Notes: generated by a model not told the origin, from the letters alone. Positions 52,214-62,353 are shown, counted from the first letter of the stretch. The stretch is DNA of 64,000 nucleotides from Chryseobacterium sp. G0186 (GCF_003815675.1 NZ_CP033918.1:868001-932000), one strand, 5' to 3'. Translations and numbers: made by a program.

Positions 52214-54163
52214 TTATCTTTTGTGTTTAATTCTGTGTAATTTATACTTTTTATCTTTTTTCTGTCTTAAGATAATTCCTGCTAAAGGAGATAGCTTTAC
52301 AGTCATCGTTTTTGGGTATCCCCTCCATTCTTCATATTGTTCATTCATAATTTCAGGCTGCACTCCACTGCCGCTGTATATTTCATCATCGGAGTTTAAA
52401 ATAACCTCCCAGTGTGTTCCTGCCGGAATCCCAATTTTATAATCCAATACCTGTGGGGCCAGATTCAGGACTGTCATTACAACATCTTCTCTTTTCTTCC
52501 CTTTCCTAAGATACACATAAACCGAATTCTCAAGATCATCTGCCTCTACCCATTCAAAACCGTTTTTATCAAACTGATTTTCATACAAAGCAGATTCTGA
52601 TTGGTATAGATGGTTGAGTTCTTTAACGAGATCCTGCAATCCTTTATGAACAGGATACTTCAGTAAATGCCAATCCAGACTTTGGGTAAAGTTCCATTCA
52701 CTGGTCTGCCCAAATTCATCTCCCATAAAAAGCAATTTCGCTCCCGGATGGGTATACATATATACATACAAGGTACGAAGGTTGGCGAACTTCTGCCACT
52801 CATCGCCTTTCATTTTATAGATTAAACTTGCCTTTCCGTGTACCACTTCATCATGAGACAAAGGCATCATATAATTTTCATTATACATATACATGGAAGC
52901 AAAAGTAAGTTTATGATGATGGAACTTTCTGTTAGCAAAATCCTCTTTAAAATAATCCAAGGTATCATGCATCCAGCCCATCATCCATTTCATTCCAAAG
53001 CCTACTCCACCGTCATGCACAGCTTTGGTCAATAGAGGAAAGTCAGAGCTTTCTTCAGCAATAGTTATAATACTGTTTCCAAACTCCTTGTAAACAGCAG
53101 TATTGAATTCCTGTAGAAAAGCCTTTGCTTCAAGATTTACATTTCCACCATATATATTAGGCTCCCACTCGCCCTCATTTCTTGAATAATCCAAATGAAG
53201 CATTGAGGTTACGGCATCTACACGCAGCCCGTCTGCATGATATCGGTCCAGCCAGAACATTGCATTGGAAATCAGAAAAGATTTCACTTCATTTCGTCCA
53301 TAATTGAAAATATGTGATTTCCAATCGGGATGAAATCCTTTTTTCGGATCTTCGTGCTCATATAAACTGGAGCCATCAAAAAGATACAGTCCATTGGCAT
53401 CACCCGGAAAATGAGACGGCACCCAATCCAGAATAACGCCGATATTGTTTCTATGAAGTTCATCAATCAGAAACATCAGGTCCTGCGGAGAACCGAAACG
53501 TGAGGTTGCCGCATAAAAACCCGTAATCTGATATCCCCAACTCGGGTCATAGGGATACTCCATCACCGGCATAAACTCTACATGGGTAAACCCCATTTCC
53601 TTGACATAAGGAACAAGTTTCCTTGCTATATCCCGATAATTTAAAAAACGGTCAGGTGTCTCTTCCTCTCTTACCCATGAGCCCAAATGCAGCTCATAAA
53701 CAGAAATCGGAGCATTCAGGTTGTTTCTCTCCCAACGATTCATCATCCAATCCTCATCATTCCATTCATACCAAGTGGTAGAAACCAATGATGCTGCCTG
53801 AATATTCTGTTCCCAGCTTAATGCATAGGGATCACTTTTCTCCAGGATCTCGCCTCTTTCTGTTTCAACAGCATATTTATATAAGGTTCCCCAGGTAAGT
53901 CCGTCAATGAACCCTTCCCAGATTCCAGATCCGTCCCATCTTGGAAATAAAATATGATCCTTGTGATTCCAGTTATTAAAGTTCCCAATAACAGAAACTT
54001 TTTTTGCATGGGGTGCCCAAACTGAAAAATAAACTCCTTTTACCCCTTCTTTCTCCACCGAATGTGCCCCAAATTTACCATACAGCTTATAATGTCTACC
54101 CTCTTTAAAAAGGTACACGTCATGATCAGTGAAAAGCGTATAGGTTTTAACAGAATTCATCAA
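52214..54163 (-). CDS. glgB: 1,4-alpha-glucan branching enzyme
   Basis: A 649-residue GH13 branching enzyme. It has an N-terminal CBM48 with VSVIGNFNNWN, then the (beta/alpha)8 catalytic domain: GVILDWVPSHFPGD (about 229-242), GLRVDAVTSMLHLDY (nucleophile Asp about 302), TIAEESSDFPL (acid Glu about 358) and MPLSHDEVVHGK (about 424-435). It makes alpha-1,6 branches. First gene of the operon. Two ATGs occur in tandem at the start. The divergent region 54164-54358 (195 bp) to the esterase gene is AT-rich; I see no consensus promoter box in it. Confidence 0.95.
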   Translation of the reverse strand: MMNSVKTYTLFTDHDVYLFKEGRHYKLYGKFGAHSVEKEGVKGVYFSVWAPHAKKVSVIGNFNNWNHKDHILFPRWDGSGIWEGFIDGLTWGTLYKYAVETERGEILEKSDPYALSWEQNIQAASLVSTTWYEWNDEDWMMNRWERNNLNAPISVYELHLGSWVREEETPDRFLNYRDIARKLVPYVKEMGFTHVEFMPVMEYPYDPSWGYQITGFYAATSRFGSPQDLMFLIDELHRNNIGVILDWVPSHFPGDANGLYLFDGSSLYEHEDPKKGFHPDWKSHIFNYGRNEVKSFLISNAMFWLDRYHADGLRVDAVTSMLHLDYSRNEGEWEPNIYGGNVNLEAKAFLQEFNTAVYKEFGNSIITIAEESSDFPLLTKAVHDGGVGFGMKWMMGWMHDTLDYFKEDFANRKFHHHKLTFASMYMYNENYMMPLSHDEVVHGKASLIYKMKGDEWQKFANLRTLYVYMYTHPGAKLLFMGDEFGQTSEWNFTQSLDWHLLKYPVHKGLQDLVKELNHLYQSESALYENQFDKNGFEWVEADDLENSVYVYLRKGKKREDVVMTVLNLAPQVLDYKIGIPAGTHWEVILNSDDEIYSGSGVQPEIMNEQYEEWRGYPKTMTVKLSPLAGIILRQKKDKKYKLHRIKHKR

Positions 54164-54358
54164 GATCAGTTTGTATTTATAATTTCGCTGAAACTACGAA
54201 AAATACTGACATTCGTGATTAATTATTCGTCAAATAATTATCAAGTTAGTTTTCTTCCTTCGTCTATCTATCAAATATATCATTTTTTAACTCACTTTTT
54301 TATGATTTCAAAACAATCTTTTTTTATAAATTTAGCAACCTAATTTTTATTAAACACT

Positions 54359-55483
54359 ATGATGAGGTTTGAACTTTATACGGAAGAAAAAGATGACAGA
54401 CCGGTATTTATCACCGGAAATTTCAACAACTGGAACCCCAAGGACTACAATTATCAGCTTACACAGCAGGATTCCGGCAATTATTTCATTGAAATTGATA
54501 ACCCAATACTTCCGGATGAAATTGAGTATAAATTCACGAAAGGAGGCTGGGAAAATGTTGAACTGGACAAGTATGGAAATATTACCCCCAACCGAAAAAT
54601 TAAAAAATCCTTAGGAAAAGCTTCAGATACTGTAGAAAAATGGAGGTTAAACTGGGGACCATTTAAGGAAGAGTTTTTTCCCATTGCAGAAGTGATTTCT
54701 GAAAAATTTTATATTCCACAGCTTGATCGCTACCGTAAAGTTTGGGCGGTACTTCCCTACGATTATCATACTTCAGATAAGTATTATCCCGTTTTATATC
54801 TTCAGGATGCACAAAATCTATTCAACGAAGGAAGTGGTTTCGGAAATTGGGAAATAGACAAAAAACTTTCCATCCTTGCTGAATATGGACGAGGAGATGT
54901 CATCATCATTGCCATAGAACATGGAAGTGAAGACAGAATCAAGGAATATATTTTTGATAACGACAATATCGCCAATGGTTCTGAAGGCAAGAAGTACATC
55001 CGCTTTATCACCGATACCTTAAAGCCTTTTGTGGATGAAAATTACCGAACCAAAAAGGACCGCAACAATACAGGAATTGGTGGTAGTTCACTGGGTGCAC
55101 TGATCAGTATTTACAGTGGTTTTCTTTATCCTGAGGTCTATTCAAAATTATTGATATTCTCCCCTTCTCTTTGGGTAGAACCGAATAATAATTTCCCCAT
55201 GATGAACTTCAGGGTTCCTTTTAAAACAAAGATATATTTATATGGTGGTGCCCAGGAAGGATCCAAAATGGTAAAAAGGATTCATATTTTTGAGGAGTAT
55301 CTGAAAAGATGGGAGAAGAAGAACCTTTTTGACTTTGAATTCAGAACCAATATCAATCCGGAAGGTACACACAATGAGTTTTATTGGTCACAGGAGTTCC
55401 CTAGGGCCATTGAATGGCTGTTCTATGACAATACAGAAAACCCTGTAGAAGTAAAACCACAACAACAAAGCATTAAGAATTAA
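54359..55483 (+). CDS. Esterase-D-type hydrolase with N-terminal CBM48-like domain
   Basis: A 374-residue two-domain protein. The first ~85 residues (RPVFITGNFNNWNPKDYNY and PDEIEYKFTKGGWENVELD) match the AMPK/CBM48 glucan-binding E-set fold, close in appearance to the GNFNNWN of GlgB. The rest is an alpha/beta hydrolase of the esterase D/Fes-like group with the nucleophile Ser in GIGGSSLGALIS (about 240) and a putative catalytic His in EGTHNEFYW (about 342). No signal peptide, so cytoplasmic. It is divergent from glgB. A role on acylated or glycogen-bound substrates is a context-based guess. Confidence 0.85.
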   Translation: MMRFELYTEEKDDRPVFITGNFNNWNPKDYNYQLTQQDSGNYFIEIDNPILPDEIEYKFTKGGWENVELDKYGNITPNRKIKKSLGKASDTVEKWRLNWGPFKEEFFPIAEVISEKFYIPQLDRYRKVWAVLPYDYHTSDKYYPVLYLQDAQNLFNEGSGFGNWEIDKKLSILAEYGRGDVIIIAIEHGSEDRIKEYIFDNDNIANGSEGKKYIRFITDTLKPFVDENYRTKKDRNNTGIGGSSLGALISIYSGFLYPEVYSKLLIFSPSLWVEPNNNFPMMNFRVPFKTKIYLYGGAQEGSKMVKRIHIFEEYLKRWEKKNLFDFEFRTNINPEGTHNEFYWSQEFPRAIEWLFYDNTENPVEVKPQQQSIKN

Positions 55484-55561
55484 GTTCATGAAATCCTCAT
55501 TCATAAGCCAATATAAATAAATATGGAGATTCTACATGATCTAAAAAAATAACATCTATCT

Positions 55562-56977
55562 ATGAAATTAATCAACAAAAAAAATAAAAATTATACTCAG
55601 GTTTTTCATTTATTCACTGAAGAAGAATGGGCAAAAACAAGTAAAAACTTCAATAAAAACATTCCTGTTTTCTTTACAGGAAAAAAGCATGAGGTTTTTG
55701 TAAACGCACATGAAGAGGGAATCACTTATTTTATTGGCCTGGGAAAATCTACATTAGAAAACTTCGAGTTTCAGCAGGTAGGTGTAAAATTTTCACAAAA
55801 TCAAAAAGAAAAACTACAGGCAATTCCTACTCTAATGCTTGCTGATTTCCTTAATGAAAAACAGTTTGAAGAATTTGTAAAAGGACTATTCATGGGAACT
55901 TACAATTATCCTTTTGAAAAGAATCATCCTTTCTGGAATACTAAATTTGAACTTCACTTTGAAAATATAAGCCAGAAAAGACTGGATCATATCAGCCAAA
56001 AAACAGAAGCATTGAGTAACGGTCAAATCGCCTGTCAGGAGTGGCTAAACAAACCGGCCAACCTTAAGAAACCCGATATTTTCAGCGCATACCTTAAAAA
56101 TATTGCTAAAAAATACGATTTAAAATATACTTCCTTCAACAGGAAGAAATGTGAAGAACTTGGACTGGGGGCTTACCTTGCCGTTAATCAGGGAAGTGCC
56201 TATGATGCTGCATTCACTATTTTAGAATACAAAACCACCGTTAAAAATGCCAAAACATTCGGATTGGTCGGAAAGTGCGTATTGTTTGATACCGGCGGAG
56301 TCTCATTAAAAAACTCAGCCAATCTGCATTACATGAAATCTGATATGGGCGGTGCCACAGCAGTGCTTGGAACATTAATCTATGCTGCAGAAATGAAACT
56401 TCCGGTTAATATCACAGTGATTCTTCCCATCACAGATAATGCCATTTCCGAGAAAGCTCTCCTGCCAAGTGATGTCATTACAGCTTATAATGGAAAAACG
56501 ATTGAAGTTCTTGATACCGATGCAGAGGGCAGACTGATCCTTGCTGACAGCCTATCCTATCTTGCTAAAAATTATAAAACAGATTTTCTGATTGATCTTG
56601 CCACTTTAACGGGAAGCTCGGTAAGGATGTTTGGAGATACCTGTGCAGCCTTATTTTCCAATGATGAAGAACTGAAAAATACATTAATAAAAACCGGAGA
56701 TCATACCAATCAAAGGCTTTGGAATCTTCCTTTATGGGACGTATGGAAAGATGAGATTCAATCTGATGTAGCCGACCTGAAAAACATGTCCCTGAAACCT
56801 TTGGGAGACTGTATCATTGCCGCAAAATTCCTAGAGCATTTCATTGAAAATCATCCTAAATGGGCCCATTTGGATATTGCAGGTGTCGCCTTTGGAAGTG
56901 TAGGCTACGCCAAGGAAAAAGCAGCAACCGGTTTTGGGGTTCAGTTACTCGTGGATTTAATTGAAAATTATCACTAA
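55562..56977 (+). CDS. M17 leucyl aminopeptidase
   Basis: A 471-residue cytosolic aminopeptidase. The C-terminal catalytic domain has the two-zinc signatures: FDTGGVSLKNSANLHYMKSDMGG (about 243-265), the M17 motif in LDTDAEGRLILADSL (about 319-333) and LIDLATLTGS (about 344-353). The N-terminal domain (1-160) is divergent, as usual. It releases N-terminal residues from peptides and may process peptide products. It ends 141 bases before the ATP-grasp cluster and is separated from it by a new promoter box. Confidence 0.92.
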   Translation: MKLINKKNKNYTQVFHLFTEEEWAKTSKNFNKNIPVFFTGKKHEVFVNAHEEGITYFIGLGKSTLENFEFQQVGVKFSQNQKEKLQAIPTLMLADFLNEKQFEEFVKGLFMGTYNYPFEKNHPFWNTKFELHFENISQKRLDHISQKTEALSNGQIACQEWLNKPANLKKPDIFSAYLKNIAKKYDLKYTSFNRKKCEELGLGAYLAVNQGSAYDAAFTILEYKTTVKNAKTFGLVGKCVLFDTGGVSLKNSANLHYMKSDMGGATAVLGTLIYAAEMKLPVNITVILPITDNAISEKALLPSDVITAYNGKTIEVLDTDAEGRLILADSLSYLAKNYKTDFLIDLATLTGSSVRMFGDTCAALFSNDEELKNTLIKTGDHTNQRLWNLPLWDVWKDEIQSDVADLKNMSLKPLGDCIIAAKFLEHFIENHPKWAHLDIAGVAFGSVGYAKEKAATGFGVQLLVDLIENYH

Positions 56978-57081
56978 AAATTAGTTTATTACAAAAATTC
57001 TCTGTATACTTGATTAGTAGTTTCTCAAAAGCATACCATATTTCAATTTTTGATATTAATCAAATAATAAAAATATACTTT

Positions 57082-57089
57082 TATTTTTG
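57082..57089 (+). promoter_or_regulatory. Candidate -7 box for the ATP-grasp cluster
   Basis: TATTTTTG, 29 bases before the first ATP-grasp ATG. The upstream TTG is not at the usual spacing. Confidence 0.45.
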
Positions 57090-57118
57090 AAAATTTACTA
57101 AAATTAAAAAAACATTAT

Positions 57119-58333
57119 ATGGAGGAGAAAATCATAGTATGTATTTCATGCTATTACAAGGGCTATGACTTCATGGATGAAATGAAGAAGCTTGGTAATA
57201 AAATAATCTTAGTAACATCAGAAAATCTTAAAGAAAAAAACTGGCCCTGGCATGCCATTGATGAGGTATTTTATATGCCTGAACTAAAGCCCTCTGTCTG
57301 GAACCTTGAGCATCTGATTCAGGGATTTTCACATCTGATGAAAACCAGAAAGGTAGATGCTGTTGTAGCCCTTGATGACTACGACGTGGAAAAAGCGGCC
57401 CTGATCCGGGAAACTTTTCGTATTCCCGGTATGGGACAGACTACCCATCGTTATTTCAGGGACAAGCTGGCTATGCGACAAAAGGCAAAGGATTCAGGAA
57501 TTAATGTCCCTGAATTTACCGCCGTGTTTAATGATGATGTAGTGAATGATTTTGTAGACAAAGTTCCTGCACCATGGGTGTTAAAGCCCCGTTCAGAGGC
57601 TTCTGCATCAGGAATAAAGAAAATCACATCCAAAGAACAGCTTCATGAAGCCCTGGATACCCTTGGAGAAGAACGTCATCTTTTCTTATTGGAAAGTTTT
57701 AAGCCGGGAGATGTTTATCATGTAGATAGTCTTACCTTTAATAAGGAAATTGTATTCACTTCTGCCTCAAAATATTTAGCTCCTCCTATGCAGGTTTCCC
57801 ATGAAGGCGGTGTATTCAGATCTAAAACATTGGGAAGATATTCAGAAGAATTTAAAGCGCTTGAAGACATCAATGCTAAGGTGCTTTCCAACTTCGGATT
57901 AGTGAATGGAGCAACCCATACAGAATTCATAAGAGGCAAAGAAGATGGCAAATGGTATTTCCTTGAAACTTCCTCAAGGGTTGGTGGTGCCCATATTCCT
58001 GATCTGGTTGAAGCTTCAAGCGGAATCAATATATGGAGAGAATGGGCCAAAATTGAAGATGCTCTTTTAAGAAATAAAAGCTATAGCGTCGCTCCTCCCA
58101 CAGGATATTATTCAGGGTTGATTGTTGCCCTGATTAAAGATAAAGAGCCCGATTACAGCAAATTTGAATGCAAAGAAGTCGTAAAATTTATTCCTATAGA
58201 CTATCATGTTGGAATTGTTTACAAATCCAGTGATGCTTCAGTTGTAGAGGAAAAATTAGATAGTGCTGCGGAAATGATTAATGCAGAAATGCTTAATATT
58301 TTGCCTCCAAAAAGCAGTAAACTGAGTAGTTAG
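57119..58333 (+). CDS. ATP-grasp ligase 1
   Basis: A 404-residue ATP-grasp protein. A Rossmann-like pre-ATP domain (about 1-115, KIIVCISCYYKGYDF and VDAVVALDDYDVEKAALI) is followed by the grasp: PWVLKPRSEASASGIKKI (ATP-binding Lys about 156), LLESFKPGDVYHVDSL, and the metal-binding FLETSSRVGGAHIPDLVEAS (about 280-299). It belongs to the carboxylate-amine/biotin carboxylase-like group that joins a carboxylate to an amine through an acyl phosphate. Substrate unknown. First gene of a six-gene co-directional cluster; the hydrolase follows after 34 bases. Confidence 0.85.
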   Translation: MEEKIIVCISCYYKGYDFMDEMKKLGNKIILVTSENLKEKNWPWHAIDEVFYMPELKPSVWNLEHLIQGFSHLMKTRKVDAVVALDDYDVEKAALIRETFRIPGMGQTTHRYFRDKLAMRQKAKDSGINVPEFTAVFNDDVVNDFVDKVPAPWVLKPRSEASASGIKKITSKEQLHEALDTLGEERHLFLLESFKPGDVYHVDSLTFNKEIVFTSASKYLAPPMQVSHEGGVFRSKTLGRYSEEFKALEDINAKVLSNFGLVNGATHTEFIRGKEDGKWYFLETSSRVGGAHIPDLVEASSGINIWREWAKIEDALLRNKSYSVAPPTGYYSGLIVALIKDKEPDYSKFECKEVVKFIPIDYHVGIVYKSSDASVVEEKLDSAAEMINAEMLNILPPKSSKLSS

Positions 58334-58367
58334 AATACCTATAACCATTAAAAGTAAAGATATCTCA

Positions 58368-59081
58368 ATGCCTCATATAGAACATACAGAGTATTATTCG
58401 AATATACTGGGAATGAGCCTTAAGGTGGAAGTAACCGGACATTATGGTCATCCTATCATTATGTTTCCTACTTCTCAGGGACAATATACCCAGAACCATG
58501 ATTTTCATCTCAACGGAAGTATTAACTGGTTTATTGAACAGGGAAAAGTAAAGCTTTATAATATCCAAACCATCGATAGCTGGAGCTTTTATGATGAAAA
58601 AATAACACCACAGCAAAGGATAAGAAATTACGAAAGATATGTGCAGTTTCTGATTAAGGAGTTTGTTCCCTACATCCAGAAACTTCATAAAACCCATCGT
58701 GTAGCAGTGGCCGGAGCCAGTTTTGGAGGCTACCATGCTGCTAACTTTGCCTTTAGGTTTCCCGATGTGGTTTCTCATCTGTTTTGCCTTTCAGGGGCAT
58801 TCAGTATAAGGAACTTTATGGATGGTTATTCTGATGAACTCGTCTACTTCAACTGCCCAAGGGAGTTTGTAAGAAATGATGAAGCCTGGAAGTACAAGCA
58901 TATGCATATTATATTGAGTACCTCTGATCAGGACATCTGTAAGGACAAAAATATTGAGATGGCTGAAATCCTGAGAGTAAAGGGCATCGATTTTTGGTAT
59001 GACGAAAGAAAGTGGATCGGTCATGACTGGCCTCTATGGAGAATGGTATTTCCTACATTTATAGGAGCTTACTTCTCTTAA
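58368..59081 (+). CDS. Esterase-family alpha/beta hydrolase in the ATP-grasp cluster
   Basis: A 237-residue cytoplasmic hydrolase. The nucleophile elbow is VAGASFGGYHAANFA (Ser about 119), a candidate acid is in TSDQD (about 185), and the His is in KWIGHDWPLWRM (about 219). The N-terminal GHYGHPIIMFPTSQGQ resembles the esterase D group. In this setting it could remove an ester or release an acyl group from a pathway intermediate. That role is inferred only from its neighbours. Separated from the next gene by 126 bp without a clear promoter box. Confidence 0.82.
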   Translation: MPHIEHTEYYSNILGMSLKVEVTGHYGHPIIMFPTSQGQYTQNHDFHLNGSINWFIEQGKVKLYNIQTIDSWSFYDEKITPQQRIRNYERYVQFLIKEFVPYIQKLHKTHRVAVAGASFGGYHAANFAFRFPDVVSHLFCLSGAFSIRNFMDGYSDELVYFNCPREFVRNDEAWKYKHMHIILSTSDQDICKDKNIEMAEILRVKGIDFWYDERKWIGHDWPLWRMVFPTFIGAYFS

Positions 59082-59207
59082 AATATTTACGTGGGTTGTT
59101 TGATAAATACCCTTAAACCTATTGAAAATATAATGAGGTGGTTTAAGAAACGATCATTTAACAAAAGATAAAATAAACAAAAATACAGACCCTTAAAAAC
59201 AGAAATT

Positions 59208-60161
59208 ATGACAAAAAAAGTAGGAATTCTATTCGGTATGGAAGACACATTTCCCTGGGCATTTATAGATAAGGTAAATGAACTGGGTGGCGGAGATATC
59301 GTGGCAGAACCTGTTACCATTGACAAACTGGAACAAGGTGCAGATTATGGCTATGCAGTGATTATTGATAGAATTTCACAGGACGTTCCCTTTTACAGAG
59401 CCTATCTGAAAAATGCAGCATTGAATGGTACTTATGTAATCAATAATCCGTTCTGGTGGAGTGCTGACGAAAAGTTTTTCAACAATGCCCTTATGAGCAA
59501 ACTCGGAATTCCATTGCCCAAAACGGTACTGCTTCCATCACATGAAAGACCAACCGATACTTCTGAAACTTCATTCAGAAACTTGAAATTCCCCCACGAT
59601 TGGGAATATATCTTTAACTACGTTGGCTTCCCTGCCTATATGAAACCTCATGATGGCGGAGGATGGAAAAGCGTTTACAGAGTGGAAAATCCTGATGATC
59701 TTTGGAGTAAACTGGGAGAAACTGAGCAACTGGTTATGATGGTTCAGGAAGAGATTGTCTTTGATGACTATTACAGAGTTTATTGTCTGGGCCAAAAATA
59801 CGTTCATATCATGCCCTACGAACCAAGAAACCCTCATCATCTGAGATATGCTACCACCCATCAGACACAGGGTGAAGAACTCGAAAAACTATTGAAAACC
59901 ATCCATGACTATACGATCAAAATGAATAAAGCATTAGGATATGATTTCAATACTGTAGAATTTGCGGTAAGAGATGGTATTCCTTACGCCATCGATTTCT
60001 GTAATCCTGCACCTGATGCAGATAAAAACTCTGTAGGAGAAGAGAATTTTGCATGGATCATTGAGCATGCTGCTAAACTGGCTATAGAAAAAGCTAAGGA
60101 ATATGTTCCGGGGAAACCGAATATCACTTGGGGAACCTTTGTGAAAGATTCCATAAAATAA
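59208..60161 (+). CDS. RimK-like ATP-grasp ligase 2
   Basis: A 317-residue ATP-grasp protein. The N-terminal domain (KKVGILFGMEDTFPWAFIDK and YAVIIDRISQDVPFYRAYL) leads to the ATP-binding FPAYMKPHDGGGWKSVYRV (about 144-162) with Gly-rich loop, VQEEIVFDDYYRVYC, and the metal-binding tail AIDFCNPAPDAD (about 265-276). It is not closely similar to the first ATP-grasp protein of the cluster, so they probably act on different substrates. The amine ligase gene follows after 31 bases. Confidence 0.83.
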   Translation: MTKKVGILFGMEDTFPWAFIDKVNELGGGDIVAEPVTIDKLEQGADYGYAVIIDRISQDVPFYRAYLKNAALNGTYVINNPFWWSADEKFFNNALMSKLGIPLPKTVLLPSHERPTDTSETSFRNLKFPHDWEYIFNYVGFPAYMKPHDGGGWKSVYRVENPDDLWSKLGETEQLVMMVQEEIVFDDYYRVYCLGQKYVHIMPYEPRNPHHLRYATTHQTQGEELEKLLKTIHDYTIKMNKALGYDFNTVEFAVRDGIPYAIDFCNPAPDADKNSVGEENFAWIIEHAAKLAIEKAKEYVPGKPNITWGTFVKDSIK

Positions 60162-60192
60162 TATTGAAAAAGAAATAAAAAAACACAAGAAA

Positions 60193-61311
60193 ATGCATCA
60201 ATTTACTATTGGAATCGAAGAAGAATATCAAATCATTGATGTTGAGAGCAGAGACCTCATTTCTCATGTTTCAAAGATTATTGAAGGGGGAAAGGCTGTA
60301 TTAAGTGAAAATTTAAAGCACGAAATGCACGAATCCATGATTGAAATGGAAACAGGAATCTGCCAGAACATCCAGGAAGCCAGAGCTGAATTAACCAATT
60401 TAAGAAGACACCTGATTAACACAGCCCATGAACAGGGACTACGTGTTTCAGGAGGAGGTACTCATCCTTTTTCGCATTGGTCTGATAATAATATCACTCA
60501 GGGAGAAAGATACATCAAAATTGTTGATGATATGGGAGATGTAGCCCGGGAAAACCTTATTTTCGGACTTCACGTACACATTGGAATTCCCAATCGGGAA
60601 GAAGGAGTAAGAATTCAAAACGTAATGCGTTACTTTTTGCCCCATGTCTATGCCTTATCTACCAATTCTCCATTTTGGATCGGCAGATATACCGGTTTTA
60701 AATCCTACAGACAGGAAATTTTTGTAAAATTCCCTAGAACAGGTATTCCAAGTTATTTCAACTCCCTGGCTGAATTTGACAGTTACGTTGATCTTCTGGT
60801 AAAAACCGGCACCATTGACAATGCCAAGAAAATATGGTGGGATTTGAGGGTTCATCCTTTCTATCCTACGATAGAATTCAGAATTTGTGATATGCCGATG
60901 AGAATTGATGAAACCGTGTGTCTTGCTGCCATCATGCAGAGTTTAGTGGCTAAAATCTATAAGCTGCACCAGCAAAACCTGAGCTTCAGGAGCTATAGAA
61001 GACTGCTGTTAAATGAAAATAAATGGCGTGCTTCCAAAAGTGGCATTGAGGCTCATCTGATTGATTTCGGAAAAGAAGAATCTGTTCCCTATCCTATTTT
61101 ATTAAAGGAACTTTTAGAGTTTATTGATGACGTTGTAGATGATCTGGGATGCCGCCATGAAGTGGAATACGCTTGGAAAATTCTGGAAAACGGAACGGGG
61201 GCAGACCGACAGCTTCAGATCTTCAAAGAGACAGGAGATCTGACGAAGGTTGTAGATTATATGATCTCAGAAACTGAGTATGGTATAACACACGGCGAAC
61301 CCGCTTCATAA
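60193..61311 (+). CDS. YbdK-type carboxylate-amine ligase (GCS2 family)
   Basis: A 372-residue member of the glutamate-cysteine ligase family 2 fold. It starts FTIGIEEEYQIIDVESRDL (metal and ATP-binding Glu cluster, residues about 8-11), with HEMHESMIEMETGIC, RVSGGGTHPFSHW (about 95-107), FGLHVHIGIPN (about 118-128) and ALSTNSPFWIGRYTGF. E. coli YbdK has weak glutamate-cysteine ligase activity in vitro; the cellular substrates of cluster members like this are unknown. The full set of Glu and His ligands appears present, so the enzyme is probably active. Confidence 0.85.
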   Translation: MHQFTIGIEEEYQIIDVESRDLISHVSKIIEGGKAVLSENLKHEMHESMIEMETGICQNIQEARAELTNLRRHLINTAHEQGLRVSGGGTHPFSHWSDNNITQGERYIKIVDDMGDVARENLIFGLHVHIGIPNREEGVRIQNVMRYFLPHVYALSTNSPFWIGRYTGFKSYRQEIFVKFPRTGIPSYFNSLAEFDSYVDLLVKTGTIDNAKKIWWDLRVHPFYPTIEFRICDMPMRIDETVCLAAIMQSLVAKIYKLHQQNLSFRSYRRLLLNENKWRASKSGIEAHLIDFGKEESVPYPILLKELLEFIDDVVDDLGCRHEVEYAWKILENGTGADRQLQIFKETGDLTKVVDYMISETEYGITHGEPAS

Positions 61312-61344
61312 TATTTTTGGTAACTTTACAAAAAATATGATGTA

Positions 61345-62178
61345 ATGAAAGATATTCGAATTGCTCTGTTGGACATGAACAACAACCATGTTAATCAAGG
61401 CTTTAGAAACATTAAAGAAATTTCTGAAGCGTTCCGGCAGAATTCTGAAGAAAACGTAATCATTGAGACATTTGATGTAAGATTTAAGGATGAAATGCCA
61501 AAAATTGAGGACTTTGATATTTTCATTTCTTCAGGCGGACCCGGAACTCCACACAGAGAAGGTTTTGAATGGGAAGAAAGGTTTGCTCATTTTTTAGATA
61601 CCGTTTTTGAACACAATCAATACAATGAAGATAAAAAGTATCTCTTTCTGATTTGTCATTCATTTCAATTGGCAAGCATTCATTGGAAGCTGGGCAATAT
61701 CTGCAAAAGAAAATCCTATTCCTTTGGCGTAATGCCTGTTCACAAAACAAAGGAAGGCAGAAATGAGTTTTTATTTAAGAATCTTCAGGATCCTTTCTAT
61801 GCCGTAGATTCCAGAGCTTATCAATTCATTGAACCTGATCATGATCGTTTTGAAGAATTGGGAATGACGGTGATGGCTATTGAGAAATTCCGTCCCCATA
61901 TCAATCTGGAAAGAGCGGTAATGGCTGTTCGTTTTTCAGATGAGATATTCGGGACACAGTTTCATCCGGAAGCAAATCCTCATTCATTAATTGAGAACCT
62001 GAAAGATGATAAGAACAGAGAAGCTATGATCGAAAACTTCGGGATGGAAAAATATCTTGAAACCATGGACAGAATAGATGATGAAGATAAAATCATTCTG
62101 ACCAGACACCAGATTCTTCCAAGATTTCTTCAGTTCGCAAAAAAAAACATTTTGAGAGAAGTTGAGTCCCTGGCTTAA
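61345..62178 (+). CDS. Class I glutamine amidotransferase-like protein
   Basis: A 277-residue protein of the class I GATase fold. The oxyanion segment is SSGGPGTPH (about 56-64), the nucleophile Cys is in LFLICHSFQLAS (about 109), and the catalytic His-x-Glu is in GTQFHPEANPHS (about 207-209). The triad is intact, so it could release ammonia from glutamine or, as in some relatives, hydrolyse gamma-glutamyl bonds. No synthetase partner domain is fused; ATP-grasp partners lie in the same cluster. Last gene before the hairpin at 62306-62331. Confidence 0.83.
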   Translation: MKDIRIALLDMNNNHVNQGFRNIKEISEAFRQNSEENVIIETFDVRFKDEMPKIEDFDIFISSGGPGTPHREGFEWEERFAHFLDTVFEHNQYNEDKKYLFLICHSFQLASIHWKLGNICKRKSYSFGVMPVHKTKEGRNEFLFKNLQDPFYAVDSRAYQFIEPDHDRFEELGMTVMAIEKFRPHINLERAVMAVRFSDEIFGTQFHPEANPHSLIENLKDDKNREAMIENFGMEKYLETMDRIDDEDKIILTRHQILPRFLQFAKKNILREVESLA

Positions 62179-62305
62179 AAGATCAAATTAACATCAACCG
62201 CAAAAGTCTGTATCAATATGAAAGCCAATGGTTTTCAAAAACTTAATTATTCAGTTTTTTTGTGACTTTTGTGGTTCAAATTTATTTCCATCATTAATAC
62301 AATAC

Positions 62306-62331
62306 AAAATCGAGCTTTCCCGCTCGATTTT
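62306..62331 (+). terminator. Terminator-like hairpin just upstream of the last cluster gene
   Basis: AAAATCGAGC (62306-62315) and GCTCGATTTT (62322-62331), a perfect 10-bp stem with a 6-base loop, then TT. It lies 22 bases before the ATG at 62354, so it ends the upstream transcript or acts as an attenuator. Confidence 0.7.
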
Positions 62332-62353
62332 TTACCCTCACAAAAGAAAAAAT

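Noticed and set aside
62228..62353. Earlier start for the last ATP-grasp-like gene
   Set aside because: The extension runs through a terminator hairpin and shows no conserved pattern; ATG 62354 is the better start.
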